Shown piece by piece: positions 1 through 9,662 of a DNA stretch of 64,000 bases. The DNA comes from CAVZQN01 sp963837395. GTDB lineage: Bacteria > Acidobacteriota > HRBIN11 > JAKEFK01. Where the stretch lies: assembly GCA_963837395.1 (NCBI GenBank), contig CAWINI010000003.1:186001-250000 (forward strand). Reading direction: 5' to 3'. The translations under genes and the position numbers were made by a program. The notes below the pieces were generated by a model. That model ran no database searches, had not been told where the DNA came from, and was given only the letters and a program-made list of their open reading frames with translations. How positions within the stretch are numbered: the stretch's first letter is position 1; each line of letters starts with the position of its first letter.

Positions 1-1252
1 GATGATAAGCTTGCATACTCTGATTTTCAAATTCAAACCAGGATGAGGGGAAATGAAAATCCAGATGAACCTGGCCATAGCTTGAAACTGATTGCAGGTA
101 GATAGGATTCACCCCTAAATGACCTACCCCGTGCGGCCATGATTCAAATTTTCCATGATCCTTGAAAATACTCTGATCACTCGACTCAATTATTGATAAC
201 CACTTTTCATCATTTAATGATTCCGGCTCTTGTTTCATTGATAGATTTGGAGCCATCCCTTTCAAATACGCATTCATCAATTCGGTTTCCCCTAAAGCAC
301 GGCATTCCGATTTGCTGAACAGATCCAGATAGCCTTGTGGAGAAAGCTCTTTCCCTTCGTTCGGTTGCACCAGCTGGTTTCCTACCCTGGTTAACATAAT
401 GGTTCCATCCGGTGCACATCGATGCATTTCATTCACGCATTCAGTTTTATTTTGAAAATAATGAAAAGCATCAGAACAGAAAACTCCATCGAAGCTTCCA
501 TCTCTGAATGGCATGGCTAAATCAGCATCACCACACAAGAAGTGTGCTTTCGGTGCAATCCAGTGTTTGGCAACCCAGAGCTGGAAAAAGTTTCGATCGA
601 AGCCAACAACTTTATAACTTTTTTCGCACTCGGTAAGATAGTGTGAAAGATGACCGAAACCACAGGCTAAGTCGAGCAGCGGTTTGCTGTACTTCGGGAA
701 TGTAGTCATTAAGGAAAGTGCTGCAAGATGTCGCGGCTGAGCGAATCGATAAAAAAAATAACTGAAGAGATCCCCACGGATCAATGTGCGTTTGTAGAAC
801 AAAGCAAACCAATCTTCCGCGGTCACTGAACCCGGCGGATTGCGAATCCACCCCCGCAAAGATGACTTCCTCACAGCAAGTCCAATTGCCCGAAAAGGAT
901 TGCGATGAATGATTCTTCGCAAGAGCCGAAATTTCTTGAAGATGGAAGGACACCATGGAAAGGTGATCATACGCAAGAGTGCTTCCTGCCCCTTCTGTTG
1001 CAAAATCAGTGAAGCTAGAAAATCAGGTGTCGGACCAGCAACTTGAACCGCACCGCTTACATGCGCCTGAACATCAATAGGTTCCTTTCGAATAACTGGA
1101 ACACCATCAATAACCGGATATTTATAACAACCACACGACAGAATTCCATAGCTGTTCACATTCTGATCTGGCTGCGCGACATGTGAAAACTCCAGGAGAT
1201 TATGGCAATAAGGACATTGAAGTAATGAATATGGAAAATGAAGAAAACTCAT
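1..1252 (-). CDS. Class I SAM-dependent methyltransferase, 3' end beyond the window
   Basis: The minus strand is open from an ATG at 1252 to base 1, 417 codons with no stop, so the C-terminus lies outside the window. The N-terminus has four cysteines (about residues 13, 16, 40, 42) in a Trm112-like metal-binding arrangement. A Rossmann motif LLDLACGFGH sits near residue 190, an acidic motif-II-like VVGFDRN near 212, and DGSFDGVFCSDAFHYF follows. This order (short Cys domain, linker, methyltransferase core) is typical of uncharacterised methyltransferases near cell-surface glycan genes. The substrate cannot be read from sequence. The region is easily missed because only short out-of-frame ORFs look complete here. 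Confidence 0.8.
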   Translation of the reverse strand, partial: MSFLHFPYSLLQCPYCHNLLEFSHVAQPDQNVNSYGILSCGCYKYPVIDGVPVIRKEPIDVQAHVSGAVQVAGPTPDFLASLILQQKGQEALLRMITFPWCPSIFKKFRLLRRIIHRNPFRAIGLAVRKSSLRGWIRNPPGSVTAEDWFALFYKRTLIRGDLFSYFFYRFAQPRHLAALSLMTTFPKYSKPLLDLACGFGHLSHYLTECEKSYKVVGFDRNFFQLWVAKHWIAPKAHFLCGDADLAMPFRDGSFDGVFCSDAFHYFQNKTECVNEMHRCAPDGTIMLTRVGNQLVQPNEGKELSPQGYLDLFSKSECRALGETELMNAYLKGMAPNLSMKQEPESLNDEKWLSIIESSDQSIFKDHGKFESWPHGVGHLGVNPIYLQSVSSYGQVHLDFHFPSSWFEFENQSMQAYH

Positions 1253-1365
1253 GATCCGGTGCAACCAGAAGCCGCACTACTACACAAAAACGCAGTTGGA
1301 GCGTCACACAGACAGAATGACAGCATTCTTAGCTTGCATAGTCTAAATCAAGCTAAACCAGTTTA

Positions 1366-1959
1366 CTACCGATTGAAACGGATCACACCAGAAGGCAAGT
1401 TTTTGAAATTTAACGAATTTAAGGTTGGATCTTGATATTTTGCTGAAACCTTAGCACGTGCAATGCTTTGTTTCTTCTGACTTGATTTATTTTTCTTCAA
1501 ATATTCTTCAAGACACTCTGGTCCATACGAATCCAGGATAAAATCCTGCAATCGTTCAGGTGGAACGTAACATTCTTTCCTCGCTCTCTGAATAGCCACA
1601 GCAACTTGCTCCGCGGGACAAACTCCTTCTACAACAAACATCAAATTTCGACCGGGAATGTGCAGATATGGCGGCCGTGAATATGGAAGCAAACGAACAT
1701 CCATACCGGCTTGCTGAAAATCATTGTTAATCAGCCACGCCAAAAATTCGAGTAGAAACCAGCCATCTTCACTTTGTGCAATCTCAACACAGATACTCCA
1801 CTCTCTGTTTTTTGTTGTTGCCGCTCGTGAACAAATGGAACCTGTGTTCACAGTGGCAATAAGACCTTCAAATTCATTGAGAGCGCGAACCAGTTTTACA
1901 ATCTTCATCCCCTGATCGGATTGCGCACCATTCTGTTTTGCATTCTCTTCCGTTGACAC
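1366..1959 (-). CDS. Hypothetical protein, 197 aa
   Basis: I do not recognise this protein. The start is a GTG at 1959 preceded by a strong GGAGG at a good distance, which decides the start. The protein is soluble, with no signal peptide or membrane segment. The first two thirds look like a mixed alpha/beta domain; the last 50 residues are Lys/Ser-rich (KKNKSSQKKQ) and probably disordered. It lies on the same strand as the methyltransferase but is separated by about 110 bases. No functional inference is justified. Confidence 0.6.
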   Translation of the reverse strand: MSTEENAKQNGAQSDQGMKIVKLVRALNEFEGLIATVNTGSICSRAATTKNREWSICVEIAQSEDGWFLLEFLAWLINNDFQQAGMDVRLLPYSRPPYLHIPGRNLMFVVEGVCPAEQVAVAIQRARKECYVPPERLQDFILDSYGPECLEEYLKKNKSSQKKQSIARAKVSAKYQDPTLNSLNFKNLPSGVIRFNR

Positions 1960-2357
1960 GATTCCTCCTTCTTTGAGGCTTGAATCTGTTTGTTTATCTC
2001 TTGCTCATCTATCCTATATATATAGGAGACCCAAACTAACCCATTCGTGTTCCGACGGAAAACCGGGCGAGAGTGCCGCATTCCATGCCCCATCCTATGA
2101 ACTCATCTCTCCAGGGTGAGTACTCAACCCCGGGTTACGTTCTATGCGATACGATGTTCGCCCGGCTTCCTTCGGTTCAGTTAAAGCAAGAGCAATGCCA
2201 ACGGAATTTATCTCGAATGATTTGTGGCGGATGCACAGATTTTTGAAGCAAATGATTGAAGGCTTCAGCAAATGATGAAGTCGCTATTGCTTTGCTCCTA
2301 TAGGATACACCAAAAAGATGCCATCTGAGAAGACAATATCGTTGTTGAAATTCGAAG
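1960..2357. other. Intergenic stretch with an AT-rich palindrome
   Basis: No convincing gene. It holds the Shine-Dalgarno of the gene to its left and, at 2022-2037, a perfect 16-base palindrome TCCTATATATATAGGA about 60 bases upstream of that gene's start, which could be an operator or simply promoter AT-richness. I see nothing else. Confidence 0.4.
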
Positions 2358-2942
2358 TCACAGTTTCTTTTTTGTAGTTTTCAGCATCCGCCTGTCCATC
2401 CTTTCCGTGACTGATAATGACATAATGGTTGGCCCTTCACCTTCGGGGTCATCTTTTTCATTCCATGCCTCGTATCTGAATTGATTCTCCCAGGCATCGC
2501 GACGTGGAAGAGTCTTGATGTATTTGGGTTCGAGTTTAGGTATGAGTTCCTCAAAAGTGGAGACATTTGGATAGGCATTATTATCCGTTCCGTATGCTTC
2601 GCATGCGGTAGCGATCGCGCGTATATCGGCCATTGAGCGTTTTTGTTTACTCCGCTGAATTGCACTCAGGAAATTCGGGATCGCTATTGCTGCAATGATT
2701 CCCATAAATGCGATTCCGATGAATACAATCGCAACCACTGCAATTGCAACGCCGGCACCACTACCCGATGTTTGCAACTTTGACAATTGTTTAGATTCTT
2801 TAGCTGATTGAGCTGAAGCGAATTGCATATCCGTTGGAAATGGTGGCGGCGTTTTTCGTACTGAGGTTCCTAAATTTACTCCACACTTAGGACAAAACGA
2901 TGAACCTTCTGGAGCTTGTGTTCCACAATTTGGGCAGAACAT
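2358..2942 (-). CDS. Zinc-ribbon protein with pseudopilin-like domain
   Basis: The protein starts with a zinc ribbon (CPNCG...CPKCG, residues 3-22), then a polar linker, then a hydrophobic helix that runs into AIAIPNFLSAIQRSKQKRS, the signature of type II secretion/type IV major pseudopilins (GspG-like), followed by a short globular domain. The usual prepilin peptidase site (G|FTxxE) is absent, so it is probably a single-pass membrane protein that reuses a pilin fold. I chose the ATG at 2942 because a GGGGG Shine-Dalgarno lies 6 bases upstream; an in-frame start at 2993 would add 17 residues without that signal. Confidence 0.7.
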   Translation of the reverse strand: MFCPNCGTQAPEGSSFCPKCGVNLGTSVRKTPPPFPTDMQFASAQSAKESKQLSKLQTSGSGAGVAIAVVAIVFIGIAFMGIIAAIAIPNFLSAIQRSKQKRSMADIRAIATACEAYGTDNNAYPNVSTFEELIPKLEPKYIKTLPRRDAWENQFRYEAWNEKDDPEGEGPTIMSLSVTERMDRRMLKTTKKKL

Positions 2943-3010
2943 AATTGACCCCCTGCTATCCCTGTTTTGAGGTATCTTGGTTACTGAGATCATAAACCAG
3001 GAGAAGAACC

Positions 3011-3664
3011 ATGATCAACTTCATCGACCTGAGTCATGATATTGAAGCCGGCCTGATTACCTACCCGGGATTGCCCGCGCCAGTAATCAAAGATTACATG
3101 ACCCGCGAGTCTTCAAAAGCCAACTATGCAGAAGGTGTTTCCTTTCATATTGGTCAGATTGAAATGATCGCCAATACCGGAACATATGTGGATTCGCCTT
3201 TTCATCGATATCCGGACGGCTCCGATCTCGCAGATTTATCATTGCGATCACTGGCAAATCTTCATGGCATTGTAATCCGTTGCACCGAATCAGATCGCGC
3301 AATCAAACCAGAGTTGTTTAATAACGTTGATGTTCGCGGAGCTGCTATTTTATTTCATACGGGTTGGGACAAACATTGGAGAACACAAAATTACGGAGGC
3401 GACAATCCGTATCTAACACAAGAAAGTTGCGATCGATTAATTGAAAATGGCGCAACACTGGTAGGAATTGATTCCTGCAATATTGATGATCGTAAGGATC
3501 TTAGAAGGCCAGCTCACTCTTTGCTTCTAAAAGCGGGAATTCCTATCGTAGAACATTTATGCAATCTTCAATCAGTTCCTGATTCCAATTTTCGATTCTT
3601 TGCGGTTCCGCCAAGGATAAAACATTTCGGCTCATTTCCAGTTCGCGCCTTTGCTATCTTCTAG
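3011..3664 (+). CDS. Cyclase-family metal-dependent hydrolase (kynurenine formamidase-like)
   Basis: 217 residues, the usual length of the PF04199 cyclase/KynB family of metal-dependent amidohydrolases. It begins INFIDLSHDIEAGLITYPG, as family members do. The metal site HxGTHxDxPxH appears as ANTGTYVDSPFH (about residues 56-67), with two of the canonical histidines replaced by Asn and Tyr; a later segment (GIDSCNIDD) corresponds to the second conserved block. A GGAGAA Shine-Dalgarno precedes the ATG. The substrate is unknown; family members act on N-formylkynurenine, isatin or other amides and lactones. Confidence 0.75.
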   Translation: MINFIDLSHDIEAGLITYPGLPAPVIKDYMTRESSKANYAEGVSFHIGQIEMIANTGTYVDSPFHRYPDGSDLADLSLRSLANLHGIVIRCTESDRAIKPELFNNVDVRGAAILFHTGWDKHWRTQNYGGDNPYLTQESCDRLIENGATLVGIDSCNIDDRKDLRRPAHSLLLKAGIPIVEHLCNLQSVPDSNFRFFAVPPRIKHFGSFPVRAFAIF

Positions 3665-3668
3665 AAAT

Positions 3669-4617
3669 CTAATGCATTTGTTTGTCAATCAATGGCCGGA
3701 TCGGTTGAAAATTTAAATATTTTTGAAGCCATTGTGCGCGATCCATCAATGCACGGAAATCATTTACTTCGTGACCCGTGTCATACCAGTACACTTGTTT
3801 TGGATTGCTGGCCGCTTTTTCATATTTCTTCATTGAAGCTTCATCGAAATATCTTTCGTAACGCGCGAATTGAAATAACAACGAAGTTGGTGAAGCATGA
3901 GGAACATAGCGATCCGCATCAAGCACGCTATTTACTTCAATATATTTCTTTAACGTCGCTTCTGGAATCTTATTCCTGAATGCAACCAAATCAGGATCAG
4001 GCGCGTCCCAAATATCTTGACCAGCTGCCACTCCGGCAATAAGAACGCAGGTTTTCAAACGTTTATCAGTTGCTGATAAAATTGCACCCCATTGCGCACC
4101 ATAGCTATGCCCAACATAGCCAATACATTTGGATCCACATTAGGCAAGCTTTGCAAAAGATCAATGGCCCGGCGCAATTCAATGACCGCTTGAATGTAAG
4201 TATCACGATCACTTTCAGGATGTTCAATGTCATCAACATTTTTGTGCCATTGAGCTGCGCGTGACCAGGGATAATCCGGAAGAATAGAAACAACGCCCGC
4301 TTGAGCGTACAAAAGAGCTTCAGGTATAAATTCTGATCTTGTTCCCAAACCCCAATGTCCAAACACCAATCCGGCAAATCGGCACCTTTTCCGGGAGGCA
4401 TAATGAGATATGCACCAACACGTCCGCCCTTTGGACTCGCATATGTAATATCTTTAATAAGGATTCCGTTTCTTTCTTCGACTTTCGCTTGCTGAAAATC
4501 CAGTGCCGCATTGGAATCGTAATCAAATTGCTTGATCAATTTCGAAATTTCTTCCGAATAGCCGTAAGAAGAGAGAATAAGGAATGTTAAGGAAATGAAA
4601 AATTTCAAAGTTTTCAT
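3669..4617 (-). pseudogene. Secreted alpha/beta hydrolase (dienelactone-hydrolase-like), two frameshifts
   Basis: Three consecutive minus-strand frames join into one alpha/beta hydrolase. The first (ATG 4617) gives a signal peptide and the N-terminal strand region up to GKGADLP. After a shift near 4370-4385 the frame continues with GLVFGHWGLGTRSEF. After a second shift near 4120-4140 it continues with YVGHSYGAQWGAI, holding the nucleophile elbow G-H-S-Y-G, then the C-terminal part with a conserved DTGHEV near the expected catalytic His. Both breaks interrupt conserved sequence, so this is either a decayed gene or consensus indel errors. It converges on the cyclase gene with 4 bases between stops. 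Confidence 0.7.
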
Positions 4618-4815
4618 GTCTTTATCATAGCCATCTGCCAAAATTAGGTATAAATTCAAGGTACGAAGCGGCAAGGGGACGGCATGAGGAGGCATAATGC
4701 GGGCTGGAAGAATGGGCAATCTTTATCAAGATTATTTATATCGCTTCCCTTTGCATTCGAAACCACTATGCTTAGTTTATAAAAGCACATCTCTCATCTT
4801 ATCGTCTGTCAAATA

Positions 4816-5947
4816 ATGTCTCACATAAGCAACGACACGTCTTTGTTTGGTCGAATTCCGATTCTGTTTACGATCCCCAATTTCATCACTGCAGGTTCAG
4901 GCCAGGTATTGTTTAACATCGTAACAAGACTCGATAGGCAGAAATTTTCACCATATATATGCGTGGCCAGTAGAGGCGGACAGCTAGAGGATGAATTCGA
5001 AAGACTCAAAATTCCTGTTGTAGAGGCTAAATTTTGGGTTGCTGCCCGACCACTATCGTCGCTGATGAAGCGCTGCTATGAAACGGCATCATTCTTTAAG
5101 CCATTCCATTTCCGGGCCTGGCATTCGTTTCACTACCTGGATGATTACACTGAGCCGATCATTGCCAGACTCGCCGGCGCAAAAGGCTGGAGTTATACCA
5201 AAAAATCGATGTCATGGGGAAGTCGCGCCTGGTGGTTGAGGAGTCTGTTAGCAAAACACATCGTTGCCGATAACTTCGAAATGAAACGCCGTTTCTTCAA
5301 TCGATTTTATTTGGAGAAGAAGGTTCACGAAATTCCTCATGGCGTTGTTCTGGAGAAATTTTCTCCAAGGGCACAAGCCTTCACTAAAATTGCGTGAAAG
5401 ATTGTCATTATCGTCTGATGACATCCTGATCGTTTGTGTTGCACATTTTGTGCCGGTGAAAAGACATCCTGATTTGTTTAAGGCATTGTCGTTTGTTCCT
5501 AAAATGCATCTGGTTCTTGCTGGTACTGGAACAGATGAGAAATACATAGAGTCGCTAAAAGACTTGGTAAAAGAATTGGGGATTGAGAATCGCGTTCATT
5601 TCATTGGCCAGGTAGATGATGTTGCGGCGCTTCATGCAGAGACGGATATTTTTGTGCTTCAGAGTTTATCGGAAGGTTGCCCTGTTGCACTTCTTGAAGC
5701 GATGGCTTGTGGCAAAGCGTGCGTAGCAACGAACGTTGCAGGCGCACGTGATATTATCGAAGATGGCAGAGATGGAATTTTAGTTCCACCAAAAGATCCT
5801 CCAGCTCTGGCAACAGCATTTGCAAAAATTGGTCAATCGTCCTCATTCCGCAGAAAACTTGGTGAACTTGCCCGACGAAAGGTCGAAGAAAAATATGTCA
5901 TTGAGCGCGAAGTTCGCGCTTATGAAGATTTGCTATCAAGACTTTAG
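4816..5947 (+). pseudogene. GT4 family glycosyltransferase, one frameshift
   Basis: Two overlapping frames join into a typical GT-B glycosyltransferase of family 4. The N-terminal half (residues 1-190) has FTIPNFITAGSGQVLFNIVTR, the acceptor-domain glycine loop. The reading frame breaks near 5385-5395 at an AAAA run, and continues with SSDDILIVCVAHFVPVKRHPD and the nucleotide-sugar domain, including SLSEGCPVALLEAMACGK, the conserved E-x7-E type motif. The full length (about 375 residues) matches the family. It probably adds a sugar to a surface glycan; the flanking NodB-like gene fits this. The break may be a sequencing error. Confidence 0.75.
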
Positions 5948-5965
5948 GAAGACAAACTTCTTCTC

Positions 5966-7159
5966 ATGAAAAGTTTGTTGAACTTCCCCCACCTGCTGCA
6001 AAAAAAAATTCAAAGAGTCACGCGCAATCTCTCGCATGTAAAATTCGCAGAACCGATCCTGGTTTTTGAAAGTGATGACTGGGGAATGGAACGAAAACCG
6101 GCCGCACATGTAATTCAAAAGTTTGCTGAACCGGGCGAGTGGGCTGATGAGCAAACAGAATCGGTCGAAGATCTGCAGAGTTTGTTTGAAACTCTTACTA
6201 AATATCGCGACTCCCATGGACGTCCAGCCTGTTTTACAGCCAACTTCATTATGGCAAATCCTGATTTCGATCGAATCGAGAAAGCCGCATTTCACAATTA
6301 CTATGATGTGCAGCTTGACACTTCCCTTTCAGATCCAATCCGCCAAAAATATCTTTTCGGTATTCATCAGAAATGTTTTTCGCCGCAATATCACGGCCGA
6401 AAACATTTTTGGGCTGAAACCTGGCTCAAAGACCTGCGTGAAAATGTTCGTGGTTCGCGAGAACTCTTTGATGAAAGATGTCATGGCGGACTTTCATTAT
6501 TGCAAGGTGAAGGCTGGCGATATCACAGCGAATATGTCGATTGGAAATCAGGCAAAACTCCCACCGAAGAAAACCTTTATGATTCTATGAAAGAAGATCT
6601 GGACATTTTTGAAAAACTTTTTGGTTACAGATCTCTATCTGTAATTCCACCTCATTACATCTTCACGCCTGATGTTGAAAAAGCCTGGAGAAGACTGGGT
6701 ATTCGTTACATTCAAGGTGCAGGTTATCGATTGATACGGAAATCGAATGGTTCGAAACAAACCAAATCACATTACCTAGGCGAAGTTTCACCGCAAAATT
6801 TAATTTACTTAATTCGCACGGTCAAATTTGATCCGCGACCTTCACGCCCGAATCAAAATTGGCAAGCGGCGTTTCAACTAATTGAAACCTGCTTTGAACG
6901 TGGTGTCCCTGCGGTTGTGGATACGCACAGGATCAATTACACCGGGAAATATCGCGATGAAGGTATCAGACAACTCAATGAACTGCTTAATGCCTGTCAA
7001 AACCATAAACCGTTGTTTTTGAATTCAGTGGAACTGGGTCACGCAGTTAGCTGGAATGGTGAATATACGGATGTGTTTAATCAGAAAGCTTATACCCTTC
7101 ATACGATTCAAAGCCTTCTTCAACCGGTCACACGTAAAATAAATCCATTTATCGATTAA
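5966..7159 (+). CDS. NodB-like polysaccharide deacetylase-related protein
   Basis: 397 residues, no signal peptide. The segment VFESDDWGMERK near residue 35 resembles the paired-Asp motif of NodB-fold carbohydrate esterases, and later HxxxH-type and DTHRINY segments could complete a metal site. The protein is much longer than the catalytic NodB core and I do not know a characterised homologue. It follows the glycosyltransferase by 18 bases and could be co-transcribed with it, suggesting a role in glycan modification. Activity is inference. Confidence 0.6.
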   Translation: MKSLLNFPHLLQKKIQRVTRNLSHVKFAEPILVFESDDWGMERKPAAHVIQKFAEPGEWADEQTESVEDLQSLFETLTKYRDSHGRPACFTANFIMANPDFDRIEKAAFHNYYDVQLDTSLSDPIRQKYLFGIHQKCFSPQYHGRKHFWAETWLKDLRENVRGSRELFDERCHGGLSLLQGEGWRYHSEYVDWKSGKTPTEENLYDSMKEDLDIFEKLFGYRSLSVIPPHYIFTPDVEKAWRRLGIRYIQGAGYRLIRKSNGSKQTKSHYLGEVSPQNLIYLIRTVKFDPRPSRPNQNWQAAFQLIETCFERGVPAVVDTHRINYTGKYRDEGIRQLNELLNACQNHKPLFLNSVELGHAVSWNGEYTDVFNQKAYTLHTIQSLLQPVTRKINPFID

Positions 7160-7168
7160 AATAGATAT

Positions 7169-8460
7169 ATGAAATTTGCTTTTAGCCTTATTGTGAGTGT
7201 GCTAGCAACTGCGTCAATCGTTTTTTCAGAAGATGATTCAAGCTTCTTTAAGAAGTACACCAATAGCCTTTCCACTTGCGGATACGCAATCGCAATAGCA
7301 CCCGATGAAAACATCGGTATGGCTGGATCACGTACTGATCAATCGAGAGTGAGAACGTCTTTCTTTGCCGGCGCAAACAAATCAGGGGATCTGAAATTTG
7401 TAAATACTTATTCAACCGGTGGTCCATCCGATACTCTCAGCGTAATTGCCTCTACGCCGGACAAGGCATTTATTCTGGCTGGCACAACAAGATTAGCAAA
7501 TGAAAGCCGCGAAATCTTGATATTCAAAGTGCGTGCGAACGGCACAATCGTTTGGAAAAAGAAAATCGGAGGAGGAAATGGCAGCGATGTTATTTGGGGG
7601 ATGACTGCGACGCCAACGGGTTACGTTCTTGCGGGGACATCAGATCTGGATGTGATGCTGTTAAAAATCAGCTGGCAAACTGGCAAAGTATTTTGGAAAA
7701 AGACTTATGGTGATTCGACAACAGAGTATGGATATTCAGTGGCACCAACAGAAAACGGCGGCGTTCTTGTTGCCGGAGTTCGAGAATCAAATCCCCTGGT
7801 GCTGAAGGTGGATGCATCCGGGAAGCTTTTGTGGCACCGCGTTATAACAACACTTGAGGATAGCGGGGATGGCGCACCAATTGTGGCCACTACACCTACT
7901 GCATACTATATTGGTAGTACTACGGGCCTGGCTCTCATTCCCATGGCGGAAATCAAAATGGCATTGTGGTCACAAAACTATCTACCGATGGTAAGTTTTT
8001 GTGGTCGAAACATTTTCATAATTCTTCAGAATCATTAACCGGCTGGCATTTGGCCCCATCGGAAGATGGCGGCGCTATTTTGTCAGGGCAAATTGGATTT
8101 AATCCAACGAGAGCCGTTTTTATTCGAATTGATCCACGTGGAAAGATAATCTGGAAACGGATGCTTGATGAAACGAACAGCGCAGCATTTTTTTCGGCGG
8201 CGTTGAACGATAGTCATGTTTTGATTACCGGCTGCGTTGGACAATCAACCCTTGATCTTTTCGCTATTAAAGTGAATCAAAAGAATGGCCTGCTGGATGC
8301 GCCCTGCAGTTTGCTAAAGACTCCGGCAATCATTACAGGACCAGTCACACAAACTTTAAGCACATACTCTATTGAAACCAAAAACTCACCGCTCATAATA
8401 ACTGCGCCAGATCTTACGCGAAGTCAGTTGCCAGTGGCCGCACAGGAAGGCTGCAATTAG
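7169..8460 (+). pseudogene. Secreted beta-propeller-like repeat protein, one frameshift
   Basis: The N-terminus is a clear signal peptide (ends SIVFSE). The body is made of repeats of the type 'G-(F/Y)-x-L-A-G-T ... K-(V/I)-x-x-x-G-x-(I/L)-x-W-x-(K/R)', for example VRANGTIVWKKKIGG and VDASGKLLWHRVI, which is the blade signature of PQQ-like beta propellers. The frame breaks near 7920-7930; the second frame continues with TKLSTDGKFLWSKHF, the next blade, and ends at 8460. The joined length is about 430 residues. It is probably a periplasmic or surface protein of unknown role. It ends 4 bases inside the converging gene. Confidence 0.65.
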
Positions 8461-9548
8461 TTCTTATTAAAGAGCGACAACACGATTATCACAATAATCA
8501 GTGCGGCGATTATTGCCAGGGTAATCTTGATCCAGCTCCACGGACGTTGTCCTTGAACTTCACCGGTGCGCGCATTAACTTGAAACTGAAATATTTTGTT
8601 CTGAAAACGATAGGCTCCAACCCAAACCGGCAGAAGAATGTGTTTGAAAGTAACATTGTTATGTTGAGTTGAAACCGAATGAATGCGCTGTTCATCTCCA
8701 CCAATATCCTGACAAATCGCTGACCGGATCCTGCCATCCATAATACCCTTTGCAAGTTCAAAACCTTCTTCCAATCCAACGTGATAACTTTCGGTCAGAA
8801 ATCCTGCTAGATAATCGCTTTGATAAGGGGTCAAACTCTGGAGATCCCATGGTTCAAGCGCATTTAAATAATTCCGCGGAAGTGAATTTGTGGCAGGAAC
8901 CAGCACATCATCAAAATCAACGTTGACTGTACCGCTGGCTGGATACCATCTTGTTCTTCTTACCTGACGCGATCTTCGAACGGACTTTCCACTTTCCATA
9001 ACTGTGTAATATTCCGTTTCGTAATAATACTCCCCGCGCTCACCTTGATACTGACTGATTGTTTTGCTGTCATAAGTCCAGTAAGGCAAATACATCCCCT
9101 TCAACAAACGATCTCTTTCTATTTCACGTTTCAATCTGTTCGGCGCAAACCACAATGAATTAATCCAGCGAGTGAGCGCTTCCTGGGCCTGACGTTGATT
9201 AATTGTGAAGGGGAGGATTCCTTCAGGCTTAATTACTTTTTTGGTTTGCTTTTGCGATGCGACTAAATTCGTTCCACAAAATGGACATGCACTCGAAGTG
9301 ATGTTAGGAGGTAGTGTCGTTTCAGCGCCGCAATTCGTACAGCGAACGACAACTACTTCTTGAAACTCGTGCTCTCCTGAAACTCTTTGCAGATATTCAC
9401 GAAAATCTCGCTCTTCTACTAACGTGTCCTTTCGAACGATATCAACTTTACGTCCGCAATAAGGACAGTCCAGCGCTGTGGTTCCAGGTTCATAAGCTAA
9501 ATCCGCACCACATCCCGGACATCCAAAATGCTCAGTATCTGTCATCAA
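8457..9548 (-). CDS. Double zinc-ribbon membrane protein
   Basis: 363 residues. Two zinc ribbons open the protein: CPGCG...CPYCG (about 10-34) and CTNCG...CPFCG (about 70-95), resembling TFIIB-type ribbons. A long soluble domain follows, rich in Tyr near EYYYETEYYTVM, with LPVWVGAYRFQNK near the C-terminus. A single transmembrane helix closes the protein (about 340-358). Such proteins are often mislabelled as PriA-related because of the ribbon. The function is unknown; membrane attachment is inferred from the C-terminal helix. Confidence 0.7.
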   Translation of the reverse strand: MMTDTEHFGCPGCGADLAYEPGTTALDCPYCGRKVDIVRKDTLVEERDFREYLQRVSGEHEFQEVVVVRCTNCGAETTLPPNITSSACPFCGTNLVASQKQTKKVIKPEGILPFTINQRQAQEALTRWINSLWFAPNRLKREIERDRLLKGMYLPYWTYDSKTISQYQGERGEYYYETEYYTVMESGKSVRRSRQVRRTRWYPASGTVNVDFDDVLVPATNSLPRNYLNALEPWDLQSLTPYQSDYLAGFLTESYHVGLEEGFELAKGIMDGRIRSAICQDIGGDEQRIHSVSTQHNNVTFKHILLPVWVGAYRFQNKIFQFQVNARTGEVQGQRPWSWIKITLAIIAALIIVIIVLSLFNKN

Positions 9549-9662
9549 AGCCTCATGTCTTTCTGCCCTATAAGAGAGCGAACTTTGTTAATCTCCAGAA
9601 TGCAGAATTTTATACTCCCTGATTCACGGAAGTCCATGATAAAAATGTAACTTTGCTTTAGT

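Noticed and set aside
8457..9548. Possible PriA helicase label for the double zinc-ribbon protein
   Set aside because: Only the zinc ribbons resemble it; there are no helicase motifs and a C-terminal membrane helix is present.
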